This document shows positions 24,557 to 36,601 of a DNA stretch of 38,545 nt, piece by piece. The DNA comes from Candidatus Omnitrophota bacterium (lineage in GTDB: Bacteria; Omnitrophota; Gorgyraeia; Aquiviventales; Aquiviventaceae), in assembly GCA_016193175.1 (NCBI GenBank), contig JACPSR010000070.1, positions 1 through 38,545 on the forward strand, written 5' to 3'. Both the position numbers and the translations under genes were made by a program. The first letter of the stretch is position 1; each line of letters opens with the position of its first letter. A model generated the notes under the pieces. The model did not search any database, was not told the DNA's origin, and was given only the letters and a program-made list of their open reading frames with translations.

Positions 24557-24879
24557 AACGTACGCAGCTCGTCTTTCATGCGGGTGGGGCTCAAGGAAAG
24601 CGCCTTTGGATGAATGACGATCACGACGTCCATCCCGGGTCGCAAGGGAAAGCGTTGGGTATAGAGAATTGCTCTGAGTTGTCGCTTGAGGCGGTTTCGT
24701 TCAACTGCGCCCTTCAGGCCCCGTCTGGTGCGCAGCCCTACGCGCGTTTGGCTCTCGCTGTTTTGGAGGATCCCCATCGACAGCGACGAGCCCCGCGCCC
24801 ATTTTCCTCGTCGATAAATCGCGCTGAAGGCCTTGGTCCGCTTCAGGGGCGTTTTGTCTGGTGCGGACGACGTCGGCAT
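24529..24879 (-). CDS. rnpA: Ribonuclease P protein component
   Basis: [36 protein letters not shown]. Confidence 0.92.
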   Translation of the reverse strand: MPTSSAPDKTPLKRTKAFSAIYRRGKWARGSSLSMGILQNSESQTRVGLRTRRGLKGAVERNRLKRQLRAILYTQRFPLRPGMDVVIVIHPKALSLSPTRMKDELRTLCKHIGALA

Positions 24880-24905
24880 CTGCCGTCGAAGTGGTCGCGG
24901 CGGCG

Positions 24906-25046
24906 CTAGGCAGGAATAAGCTGCCAGCGTCCTTTTTTTCGTCGACGGCTGAGCGTCTTGCGTCCTCCGCTGGAGCTCATTCGCTGGAGGAATCCGTGTG
25001 TCCGTTTTCGCTTGAGGTTTGAGACGTTCCTGAGGTGCTTCTTCAT
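24906..25046 (-). CDS. rpmH: 50S ribosomal protein L34
   Basis: [46 protein letters not shown]. Confidence 0.92.
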   Translation of the reverse strand: MKKHLRNVSNLKRKRTHGFLQRMSSSGGRKTLSRRRKKGRWQLIPA

Positions 25047-25088
25047 GAGCTCTCCAGCGTCGGGATTGTTGCCCGCGTTCGGCGGGAC

Positions 25089-25118
25089 ATTATACGGGCT
25101 GCGCCTACGGCAAATCAA
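25089..25118 (-). promoter_or_regulatory. sigma70-like promoter for rpmH-rnpA-yidD-yidC
   Basis: Reverse strand TTGATT-18-TATAAT upstream of rpmH. Confidence 0.6.
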
Positions 25119-25228
25119 GTGCGAAATGTGTTGAGCGTATGGACGAAAAAGCTTATACTGGGGGTTCGCCGCGCTTGTTCGTAGTGCGCCTAGGCCACGG
25201 TCGCCGGCGCGTGGGCCTGTCCCAGGCC

Positions 25229-25257
25229 TGTGCAAAACGTGTGGAAACTGTGCAAAA
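25229..25257. promoter_or_regulatory. Cluster of three DnaA-box-like 9-mers (TGTGCAAAA, TGTGGAAAC, TGTGCAAAA)
   Basis: 9-mers starting at 25229, 25240 and 25249; TTTTGCACA (reverse) fits the relaxed TTWTNCACA consensus; at the dnaA 5' end. Confidence 0.6.
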
Positions 25258-26638
25258 CCCTCCATTTGATTGGCTCGGAGCTCTCGAGTCCCTGAAAACC
25301 CGTCTGGGGACCGAAGTCGTCGGTCGGTGGCTGGTTCCTCTTTCTGTAGCGTCGGTCACTGATGACGTCGTGGTGCTCGAGGCCCCAAACGGCTTTTTTA
25401 GAGACTGGGTCGCCGCCCACTACTTGGATGCGCTAAGGTCGTGCGCTGGCGGGCGAGCCCTTCAGGTCGTCGCCGCATCCATCGCAAGCGTCCCTGCGTC
25501 GTCTTCGTCGGCCCGGCCCTCCACCGCCCTCCTGTCGGAGGAGCCCGGAGGAGCGCAAGCCCTCGGCCCTCTTACCCCACAGCCGGAGGAGGGGCGAGGG
25601 CTTAATCGTCGGTTTACGTTCGACCGGTTCGTCGTGGGTTCGAGCAACCGGTTCGCTCACGCGGCCTCGCTCGCAGTGGCCGAGTCGCCTGCAAAGGCCT
25701 ACAACCCGCTCTTCATTTACGGTGGTGTCGGCCTCGGGAAAACGCACCTCATGCAGGCGATTGGGCAGGCGATCCTGCAGCGCTGGCCGACCCGCCGGGT
25801 CGTCTATAGTTCGAGTGAGCGGTTTACCAACGAGCTGATTGCCGCCATCCAGACCAAGACGACGACGAGGTTCCGAGACCGGTATCGAACGGTCGATGTC
25901 TTGCTCGTCGACGACATCCATTTCATCGCCCAGAAAGAAGCGACCCAAGAGGAGTTCTTCCACACCTTCAACGCGCTCTACGATGCCCATAAGCAGATCG
26001 TGATTTCCAGCGACCGCTCCCCCAAAGAAATTGCCGGGCTGGAGGAGCGTCTCGTCTCGCGATTTGAGTGGGGGCTCGTCACGGACATTCAGCTCCCGGA
26101 CCTTGAAACGCGGGCCGCCATCCTTCGGAAGAAGGCCGAGGAGTCGGGGGTCGGCGTCCCTGAGACGGTCACGGATTTCATCGCGCAGCAGATCACCTCG
26201 AATATCCGGGAGCTTGAGGGGGCCCTCATCCGTGTCGTCGCGTACTGCAACCTGTTTAACGAGCCCCTGACGGCGGCGACGGCTCAGCTCGTCCTCAAAG
26301 ACATGGTCAGGGAAGTCCGTTCGCGGATCACCCTCGAGGACATCCAGCGGCGCGTGGCGGAATATTTCCAAATCGAGGTGGGCGTTCTCTGTGGGGTCAA
26401 GCGGGAGCGCTCGATTCTCTACCCAAGACAAGTTGCCATGTTCTTGTGCCGTCGGCTCACGGACGCCTCACTTCCAGAGATTGGTCGGGCGTTCGGGGGC
26501 AAGGATCATACGACCGTCCTGCACGCTGTGGAGAAGATTGAAGTGGAAATTTCACAGGATCTCCACAAGAAACAACTCATTGAACACCTCCATCAGCTTG
26601 TGCGCTCACCGTCTGACGTTGTCCGCGCAGGGTCTTGA
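25241..26638 (+). CDS. dnaA: Chromosomal replication initiator DnaA
   Basis: [90 protein letters not shown]. The ORF is open from ATG 25139; start proposed at GTG 25241/25250 by homologous N-terminus. Confidence 0.95.
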   Translation: METVQNPPFDWLGALESLKTRLGTEVVGRWLVPLSVASVTDDVVVLEAPNGFFRDWVAAHYLDALRSCAGGRALQVVAASIASVPASSSSARPSTALLSEEPGGAQALGPLTPQPEEGRGLNRRFTFDRFVVGSSNRFAHAASLAVAESPAKAYNPLFIYGGVGLGKTHLMQAIGQAILQRWPTRRVVYSSSERFTNELIAAIQTKTTTRFRDRYRTVDVLLVDDIHFIAQKEATQEEFFHTFNALYDAHKQIVISSDRSPKEIAGLEERLVSRFEWGLVTDIQLPDLETRAAILRKKAEESGVGVPETVTDFIAQQITSNIRELEGALIRVVAYCNLFNEPLTAATAQLVLKDMVREVRSRITLEDIQRRVAEYFQIEVGVLCGVKRERSILYPRQVAMFLCRRLTDASLPEIGRAFGGKDHTTVLHAVEKIEVEISQDLHKKQLIEHLHQLVRSPSDVVRAGS

Positions 26639-26740
26639 TTTCCACAGCCCGCACAGTCCCTAGTACGACAACGGAGTTTATATAAGAGAACAGAAGTCGT
26701 CAACGGCTCGGGGTGTTGAAAACCCCACCAAGGAGGAACC

Positions 26741-27841
26741 ATGAGACTGACAATCCCCCAACCACAACTTCTTAAGACCCTCCAATCGGTTGAGCATGCG
26801 GTGAATGATCGCAGCACCCTTCCAATCCTTGCGAACGTTTTGCTGGAGACCAACGAGCACGAGCTGACGCTGACCGCGACAGACCTTGATGTGGGAATTC
26901 AATGCCGATTCCCTCTGACCCCACCCGTGGAGCATGGCGCGGTGGCGCTGCCGGCAAGGAAACTCACCACCATTGTGCGGGAGCTGCCGGAGGAGCCCAT
27001 TACCCTAGAGGCGAGGAAAAACCACACAGCGACCATCAGCTGCGGACCGAGCAGCTTTAGGGTCCCCGGGCTGCCCGCGGAGGATTTTCCTGTGCTGCCA
27101 CAGCAGCAGCACGAGGACCGCGTCACGGTTGCCCAGGGCGTCCTGAAGGCGCTCATTGCGCAAACCGCGTACGCCATGTCGATGGAGGAGACGCGCTTCA
27201 TTCTGAATGGGGCGCTTCTGGCAGCCCAGAAGAGCGAACTCGTTATCGTTGCAACGGATGGGCGGCGGCTCGCCGTCGCGCATGGGACCCTCAACGAACC
27301 GGCCAGGCGGCCACTTCAGGTCGTCATGCCAGCGAAAACCGTTCGGGAGCTTGGCCGGCTCTTACAAGAAGAGACTGACGAAGTCACCATCGCCCCCCTC
27401 AAGGACAACCAGCTGACGTTTCGCTTCGGCGCGGTGACCGTTGTCACCCGCCTTATCGAGGGGCAGTTCCCACAGTACGAGAAGGTCATCCCGCCACCAT
27501 CGAAACACGACTTCTCCTGCAACCGGCAGGCGCTGATCAATGCGATTCGGCGCGCGAGCCTCATGACGACCGCGACGTCTCAAGCCATCACCTTCGAACT
27601 CAACGCGAACCGCCTCATCATCTCAAAGGAGTCCTCGGAGCTGGGGAGCGCGCACGAAGAGCTGGACGTTGCCTACGTGGGCGAACCGATGGTGGCGGCG
27701 TTCAACCCCGAGTTCTGGCTTGACGTCCTCAAGGTCCTGGAGACCAACGAGGTGGCGATTGAGGTCGCAGGGCCCGACCGGCCCGCCGTCATTCGGCAGC
27801 CGGAGTTCACCTACATCGTCTTGCCGATGAAGGTCGCGTAG
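26741..27841 (+). CDS. dnaN: DNA polymerase III beta sliding clamp
   Basis: MRLTIPQPQLLKTLQSVEHAVNDRSTLPILANVLLE, GRRLAVAHG, C-terminal YIVLPMKVA; follows dnaA, with AGGAGG upstream. Confidence 0.97.
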   Translation: MRLTIPQPQLLKTLQSVEHAVNDRSTLPILANVLLETNEHELTLTATDLDVGIQCRFPLTPPVEHGAVALPARKLTTIVRELPEEPITLEARKNHTATISCGPSSFRVPGLPAEDFPVLPQQQHEDRVTVAQGVLKALIAQTAYAMSMEETRFILNGALLAAQKSELVIVATDGRRLAVAHGTLNEPARRPLQVVMPAKTVRELGRLLQEETDEVTIAPLKDNQLTFRFGAVTVVTRLIEGQFPQYEKVIPPPSKHDFSCNRQALINAIRRASLMTTATSQAITFELNANRLIISKESSELGSAHEELDVAYVGEPMVAAFNPEFWLDVLKVLETNEVAIEVAGPDRPAVIRQPEFTYIVLPMKVA

Positions 27842-27848
27842 GGGCTGG

Positions 27849-28187
27849 GTGGACATGCCAGGGGCAACGGCCCAGCCGATTAGCGCGCTCCTCCCGGCGG
27901 TCCTGCGGCGCGTCGAGCAACAACACGGAGCCCTGTTCGTCGCCAGGCGGGAGTGGCGCAGGATCGTCGGTGGGCGGTTGGCCGCGCACGCGAAGCCGGT
28001 AGGGCTGAGGGGCGGGAGGCTGGTTGTCGCCGTGGAGGGGCCGGGGGAGGGGTTTCTGTTGGACTACCAACGCCCGGTGCTGCTTGAGCGGCTGAAGGCC
28101 GCGACAAAGGGAAAGGTTCAGGAGATCGTCATTCGTCCCGGCAGGCCCAAGGAGGAGTCTTCGCGCGGGGATGCCGTACGTCGTTGA
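27849..28187 (+). CDS. DUF721 (DciA-like) family protein
   Basis: LLPAVLRRVEQQHG...WRRIVGGRLAAHAKPVGLRGGRLVVAVEGPGEGFLLDYQRPVLLERLK; position between dnaN and gyrB. Confidence 0.78.
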   Translation: MDMPGATAQPISALLPAVLRRVEQQHGALFVARREWRRIVGGRLAAHAKPVGLRGGRLVVAVEGPGEGFLLDYQRPVLLERLKAATKGKVQEIVIRPGRPKEESSRGDAVRR

Positions 28188-28379
28188 TCGGCAACGGGCG
28201 CTGCGCACCCAGGAGATCGTTGCCATCGTCAGGAGCCAGCAGCCCAGGATTCGAAGCCGCGTGATCCTGAAAGACAACAGCCTCTACAGAACGCTGACGA
28301 GGCCGAAGACATTCATTCGATGCGCACGGGAGCATCCGGGGCCGATCGTCAGAACCAGATCGAGCGGGCGGAGCAGTCG

Positions 28380-28383
<4 letters not shown>
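28171..28383 (+). CDS. Small RemB/YaaB-like (DUF370-related) protein
   Basis: MPYVVDRQRALRTQEIVAIVRSQQPRIRSRVILKDNSLYRTLTRPKTFI; immediately before gyrB with ATGA overlap. Confidence 0.5.
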
Positions 28384-32126
<3,743 letters not shown>

Positions 32127-32185
32127 CGTCAGCAGAAACAATTCGCAATCGGCGATTCCTGGAGGCTTGGTAGAGCGCTATAGCC

Positions 32186-35100
32186 ATGTACACGCTCGGA
32201 GAAAAAATCATCCCGCGCGAGATTGAAGAGGAGATCAAGGACTCGTACATCTCCTACGCCATGAGCGTCATCGTCGGGCGCGCGCTGCCCGACGTGCGCG
32301 ATGGCCTGAAACCGGTCCACCGGCGCATCCTCTACGGGATGCAAGATCTCGGGCTTGACCCTGGCAAGCCCTACAAGAAAGCCGCGCGCATCGTCGGCGA
32401 AATTTTGGGGAAGTACCATCCGCACGGGGACATCGCGGTCTTCGACGCGCTCGTGCGCATGGTGCAGGACTTCAGCCTTCGGTACCCGCTGATCGATGGA
32501 CAGGGTAATTTCGGATGTTTCACGGGGGACACGAAGATCAAGCTGCTCGACGGGACAAACAAATCGTTCGAGGAGCTGTCACAGCTCCCCCCCACGACGA
32601 CATTCTATGTGTATTCCGTGAACAAGGACAACCAAATTGTCGTGGGGCAAAGCCGACACGCTCGGGCGACGCGTCGTAATGCTGCGCTGGTTGAGGTGGT
32701 CCTGGACAACGAGGCGAAGATTCGCTGCACGCCGGATCACCGGTTCCTGCTGCGGAACGGGACGTACAAAGAGGCGCGGGACCTGACGCCGGACGATAGC
32801 CTCATGGCAGGCTACCATGACCTCGCTCCGGTACGCGAGGAATTGTTTGCGGTGGCTGGAAAGCAAAACCACCGCGCGGCAAGCGTCCGCCTCGTTCAGG
32901 AGCGGGCTGACGTCTACGACATTACGGTGGACGAGCACCACAACTTCTTGCTGGATGCTGGCGTATTTGTGCACAACTCCGTTGACGGGGACGCGCCGGC
33001 GGCCATGAGATATGTCGAGGCGCGGCTCGCGCCAGTCGCGACCGAGCTACTCTCGGACATCGACAAGGACACCGTGGACTTCGTCCCGAATTTCGACGGG
33101 TCGCTCACGGAACCCAAGGTGCTGCCGTCGCGGTTGCCGAACCTGCTGGTGAACGGCTCAAGCGGGATCGCCGTCGGGATGGCCACGAACATCCCGCCGC
33201 ACAACCTGAGCGAGGTCGTGGACGCCGCGTGCGCGCTCATCGACAACCCGGAGATCGAGCTCTCGGGGCTGACGCGACACATCCGGGGACCGGACTTCCC
33301 GACGGGCGCGATCATCTGCGGGCGCGACGGCATCAAGGACGCCTACCAGGCTGGGCGCGGCTCGCTGCGGATCCGCGCGAAGGCGCAGTCCGAGCAGCTC
33401 AAGGGCAACCGGCAGGCGCTCGTGATCACGGAGCTGCCCTATCAGGTCAACAAGGCGACGCTCCTTGAGACGATCGCGAAGCTCGTGCAGGAGAAGACGA
33501 TCGAAGGCATCTCCGACCTCCGCGACGAGTCGGACAAGGACGGGATGCGGGTCGTCATCGAGCTCAAGCGCGACGCCAACGACCAGGTCGTGCTCAACCA
33601 GCTCTACAAGCACACGCAGCTCGAGACGACCTTCGGGATCATCATGCTGGCGCTTGTCGACGGGCGGCCGCGCGTCCTCGGGCTGAAGGCGCTCCTGCAG
33701 ACGTTCCGCGCACATCCTCGAGGGGCTCAAGAAGGCGCTCGCCCATCTCGACGCCGTCATCAAGACGATTCGGCAATCGAAGAGCCCCCAAGAAGCGAAG
33801 GAGGCGCTCGTCAAGCGGTTCGACTTCACCGAGAAACAGGCGCAGGCCATCCTCGAGATGCAGCTCCAGCGCCTCACCGCCCTGGAGCGCGATAAGATCG
33901 AGGCCGAATACCTCGAGCTCATCAAAAAGATCGAATACTACCAGATGCTCCTCAAGAGCGAGCAGAAGGTGCTCGGCCTGATCAAGGAGGAGCTCCAGGA
34001 TGTGAAGAAGCGCTTCGGCGATCCGCGGCGCACGGAGGTCCTCGGCGAGGTGAAAGATTTCGCGATCGAGGACCTCATCGCCGAGGAGGATGTCGTCATC
34101 ACAATCAGCCACGGCGGGTACATCAAGCGCCTTCCCGTCTCGGCCTATCGCAAGCAGCGGCGGGGCGGGGTGGGGGTGACCGCGATGGAGACGAAGGAAG
34201 AAGACTTCGTCGAGCACCTCTTCGTGGCCTCGACGCACCAGACACTCCTCTTCTTCACGAACCAGGGGCGCTGCTACTGGCTCAAGGTCCACGAGGTGCC
34301 GCAGGCGAGCCGCTACGCGCGCGGCACCGCGATCGTCAACCTGCTCTCGCTGCAGAAGGACGAGCGGCTCTCGACGTTCGTCGCGGTGCGCGAGTTCGCG
34401 CCGGAGCAATTTCTCGTCATGGCAACCAAGCAGGGGACGGTGAAGAAGACCAAGCTCGACGCGTACGCGAACCCGCGCAAGGCCGGCATCATTGCGATCA
34501 CGCTCGAGAAGGGCGATGAGCTCATTGAGGCGAGGGTCACCGATGGGGAGCGCGAGCTCCTGCTCGCGACGCGGCAGGGCAAATCGATTCGCTTCCCCGA
34601 GACCCAGGCGCGTGAAGTGGGGCGGGCGAGCCGCGGCGTTCGGGGAATCCGCCTTGGCAAAGGCGACGAGGTGATCGCGATGGCCGTCGTGCAGCCGAAG
34701 GCGTCGCTCCTGACAGTCACGGCGCTGGGGTTCGGCAAGCGGACCGAGCTCGACGAGTACCGCGTGCAAAGCCGCGGGGGCAAGGGGATCATCAACCTCA
34801 AGGTGACGAAGAAGAACGGGGACGTCGTGGGCGCGAAGATGGTGACGGACCAGGACGAGGCGATGCTCATTTCGCAGGAAGGGATGATGGTCCGCTGCGC
34901 GGCGAAGGACATCCGCTCCACCGGCCGCGCCGCGCAAGGCGTCCGGTTGATCAACATTAAGGGGAAGGACCGGCTCGCCTCGGTCGCCCGCGTCGTGCCG
35001 AAAGAGAGGGAAGAAACCGACGAGCCGCCGGCGCCGAAAGAGACCGAGCCGGAAGTCCCGCGATCGGTATCCGCCCAAGCTGAAGCGCCGGACGCGCCTG

Positions 35101-35216
35101 AGCCGGTGGCAAAATCAGCACCGACGGTAAAACCCAAGCCGGCGGCTGCATCGCGCGCCAAGCCCACACCTGCCCCGCCGAGGGCCGCGAAGAAGCTGAG
35201 CAAACGAAAGAAATAA
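32186..35216 (+). CDS. gyrA: DNA gyrase subunit A containing an in-frame mini-intein; reading frame disrupted near 33706
   Basis: [49 protein letters not shown], then frame change after KALLQTF to [24 protein letters not shown]; the C-terminal beta-pinwheel is intact in the second frame (track ORFs 32186-33895 and 33858-35216). Confidence 0.93.
32516..32977 (+). other. GyrA mini-intein (154 aa), no endonuclease domain apparent
   Basis: [22 protein letters not shown]..., [39 protein letters not shown]; flanks GQGNFG / [12 protein letters not shown] form the uninterrupted GyrA motif. Confidence 0.95.
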
Positions 35217-35222
35217 GCCCGC

Positions 35223-35279
35223 GTCCCTGTCGTCCAACGGCTAGGACACCAGCCTTTCGACGCTGACGACCGAGGCGGA
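35223..35279 (+). pseudogene. Truncated tRNA-Glu copy (5' two-thirds only)
   Basis: GTCCCTGTCGTCCAACGGCTAGGACACCAGCCTTTCGACGCTGACGACCGAGG resembles tRNA-Glu acceptor/D/anticodon arms, but the T-arm and 3' acceptor are missing. Confidence 0.65.
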
Positions 35280-35282
35280 GTA

Positions 35283-35310
35283 CCCCACACCCAGAACGCT
35301 GGGTGTGGGG
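35283..35310. repeat. Perfect 12-bp hairpin CCCCACACCCAG-AACG-CTGGGTGTGGGG
   Basis: Read directly; same 12-mer arms as 3008-3104. Confidence 0.9.
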
Positions 35311-35376
35311 TCGCCGAGGAAGTCCCGTAGGCGAAGCCGAAGGGGTCCCCGCCGGGCTAGAGGTTGAGAGATGCAT

Positions 35377-35447
35377 GTCCCCATCGTCTAGTGGCAGGAC
35401 AACAGCCTTTCGAGCTGACAACGCGGGTTCGATTCCCGCTGGGGACA
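35377..35447 (+). tRNA. tRNA-Glu (TTC)
   Basis: GTCCCCATCGTCTAGTGGCAGGACAACAGCCTTTCGAGCTGACAACGCGGGTTCGATTCCCGCTGGGGACA; anticodon loop CTTTCGA. Confidence 0.92.
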
Positions 35448-35449
35448 CG

Positions 35450-36532
35450 TCGTTCGATGATTTCTGGCTCACGCACGGAAGACTGATCACGCCCCGCGGC
35501 ATTCTCGACGGGGCGGTGCGGATTGCGCGCGGGCGCATTGTAGGGATCCGATCGAGCGCGCCCAAGGGCGCCAGGACGATCAGCGCGCGCGGGTGTTACG
35601 TCGCGCCAGGGTTCATTGACTTGCACGTGTGGGGGTCGCCGGGGACTGTTTCCCGGGAGGCGGTGAAGGGCGGCACGAGCGCGTTTTTGACAACACTTGG
35701 CCCGGAGACGCCGCAGCGCCTACTGAGCAGCGTCGAGGCGCGCGCTCGAGCGGTAGGCCTCCCAGGCGCTGAATGCCTAGGTTTCCATCTCGAGGGCCCA
35801 TTTCTCAATCCCGATCGAAGCGGTGCGTTGTCTCAGCGATGGATGCGCCGGCCGACACTGCGCGAGATCCGCGCGCTCGCGCACGCGGCGCGTGGGCGGT
35901 TACGGTTGATCACGCTCGCGCCTGAGCTGCCTGCGGCGACTGCGGCGATCCGTTGGTGCGCGAAGCATCGGATCGCGGTGTCACTGGGACACAGCGATGC
36001 CGACACCGTGGCCGCAGCCCGAGCGGTCGTCGCGGGGGCGCGCGCAGTGACGCACGTCTTCAACGGGATGCGGCCGTTCCACCACCGAAGTCCAGGGTTG
36101 CTCGACGTAGCGCTGATCGATCCGCGCCTCGTGGCAATGGTGATCTGTGACGGCGTCCATGTCAGCCCGTCCGCGTTCCGGCTGCTCGTCCAAGCGAAGG
36201 GGGCTGACCGGATCGCCCTGGTGACCGATTCGATTCGATTCCAGGGGTGGGACGTCATGAAGCGGCAGGGTGCCTACTGGACCAAACAGGGCGTCCTCGC
36301 TGGGAGTGTGCTGACGATGATCGAGGCGGTCCGCAACGCGGTGCGAGTTGGCGGCGTCTCGCTTGAGGAAGCTGTTCGGATGGCATCGGAAATCCCGGCC
36401 CGGCTCATCGGCGATCGCTCGCGCGGGGCGCTCGCGGTCGGCCAGCGCGCCGACCTCGTCACCTTCGACCGTCACTTCCGCGTTCACTTCACCGTTGTTG
36501 GTGGGAACGTTGTGTATCAGCGAGGGACGTAG
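35450..36532 (+). CDS. nagA: N-acetylglucosamine-6-phosphate deacetylase
   Basis: GCYVAPGFIDLHVWG, GFHLEGPFLNPDRSGA, VSLGHSDADTVAA, VTHVFNGMRPFHHR. The ORF extends upstream through the tRNA gene to 35303; true start unresolved. Confidence 0.9.
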   Translation, partial: SFDDFWLTHGRLITPRGILDGAVRIARGRIVGIRSSAPKGARTISARGCYVAPGFIDLHVWGSPGTVSREAVKGGTSAFLTTLGPETPQRLLSSVEARARAVGLPGAECLGFHLEGPFLNPDRSGALSQRWMRRPTLREIRALAHAARGRLRLITLAPELPAATAAIRWCAKHRIAVSLGHSDADTVAAARAVVAGARAVTHVFNGMRPFHHRSPGLLDVALIDPRLVAMVICDGVHVSPSAFRLLVQAKGADRIALVTDSIRFQGWDVMKRQGAYWTKQGVLAGSVLTMIEAVRNAVRVGGVSLEEAVRMASEIPARLIGDRSRGALAVGQRADLVTFDRHFRVHFTVVGGNVVYQRGT

Positions 36533-36544
36533 CATGGTGTCTCT

Positions 36545-36600
36545 TGGGTTCTCCTGGTCACTCGTCACTCGTCACTGGCCACTGGTCACTGGTTGAGCAG
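36545..36600. repeat. Quasi-repeat spacer between nagA and glmS
   Basis: GGTCACTCGTCACTCGTCACTGGCCACTGGTCACTGGTTGAG: iterated (G)TCACTSG word. Confidence 0.7.
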
Positions 36601-36601
36601 G

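Noticed and set aside
25433-26431. 332-aa minus-strand ORF
   Set aside because: Antisense shadow of dnaA.
33642-35078. 478-aa minus-strand ORF
   Set aside because: Antisense to gyrA C-terminal coding; low-information composition.
36533-36601. glmS ribozyme/riboswitch upstream of glmS
   Set aside because: The 69-nt gap is almost entirely the TCACTSG quasi-repeat; too short and without the ribozyme core.
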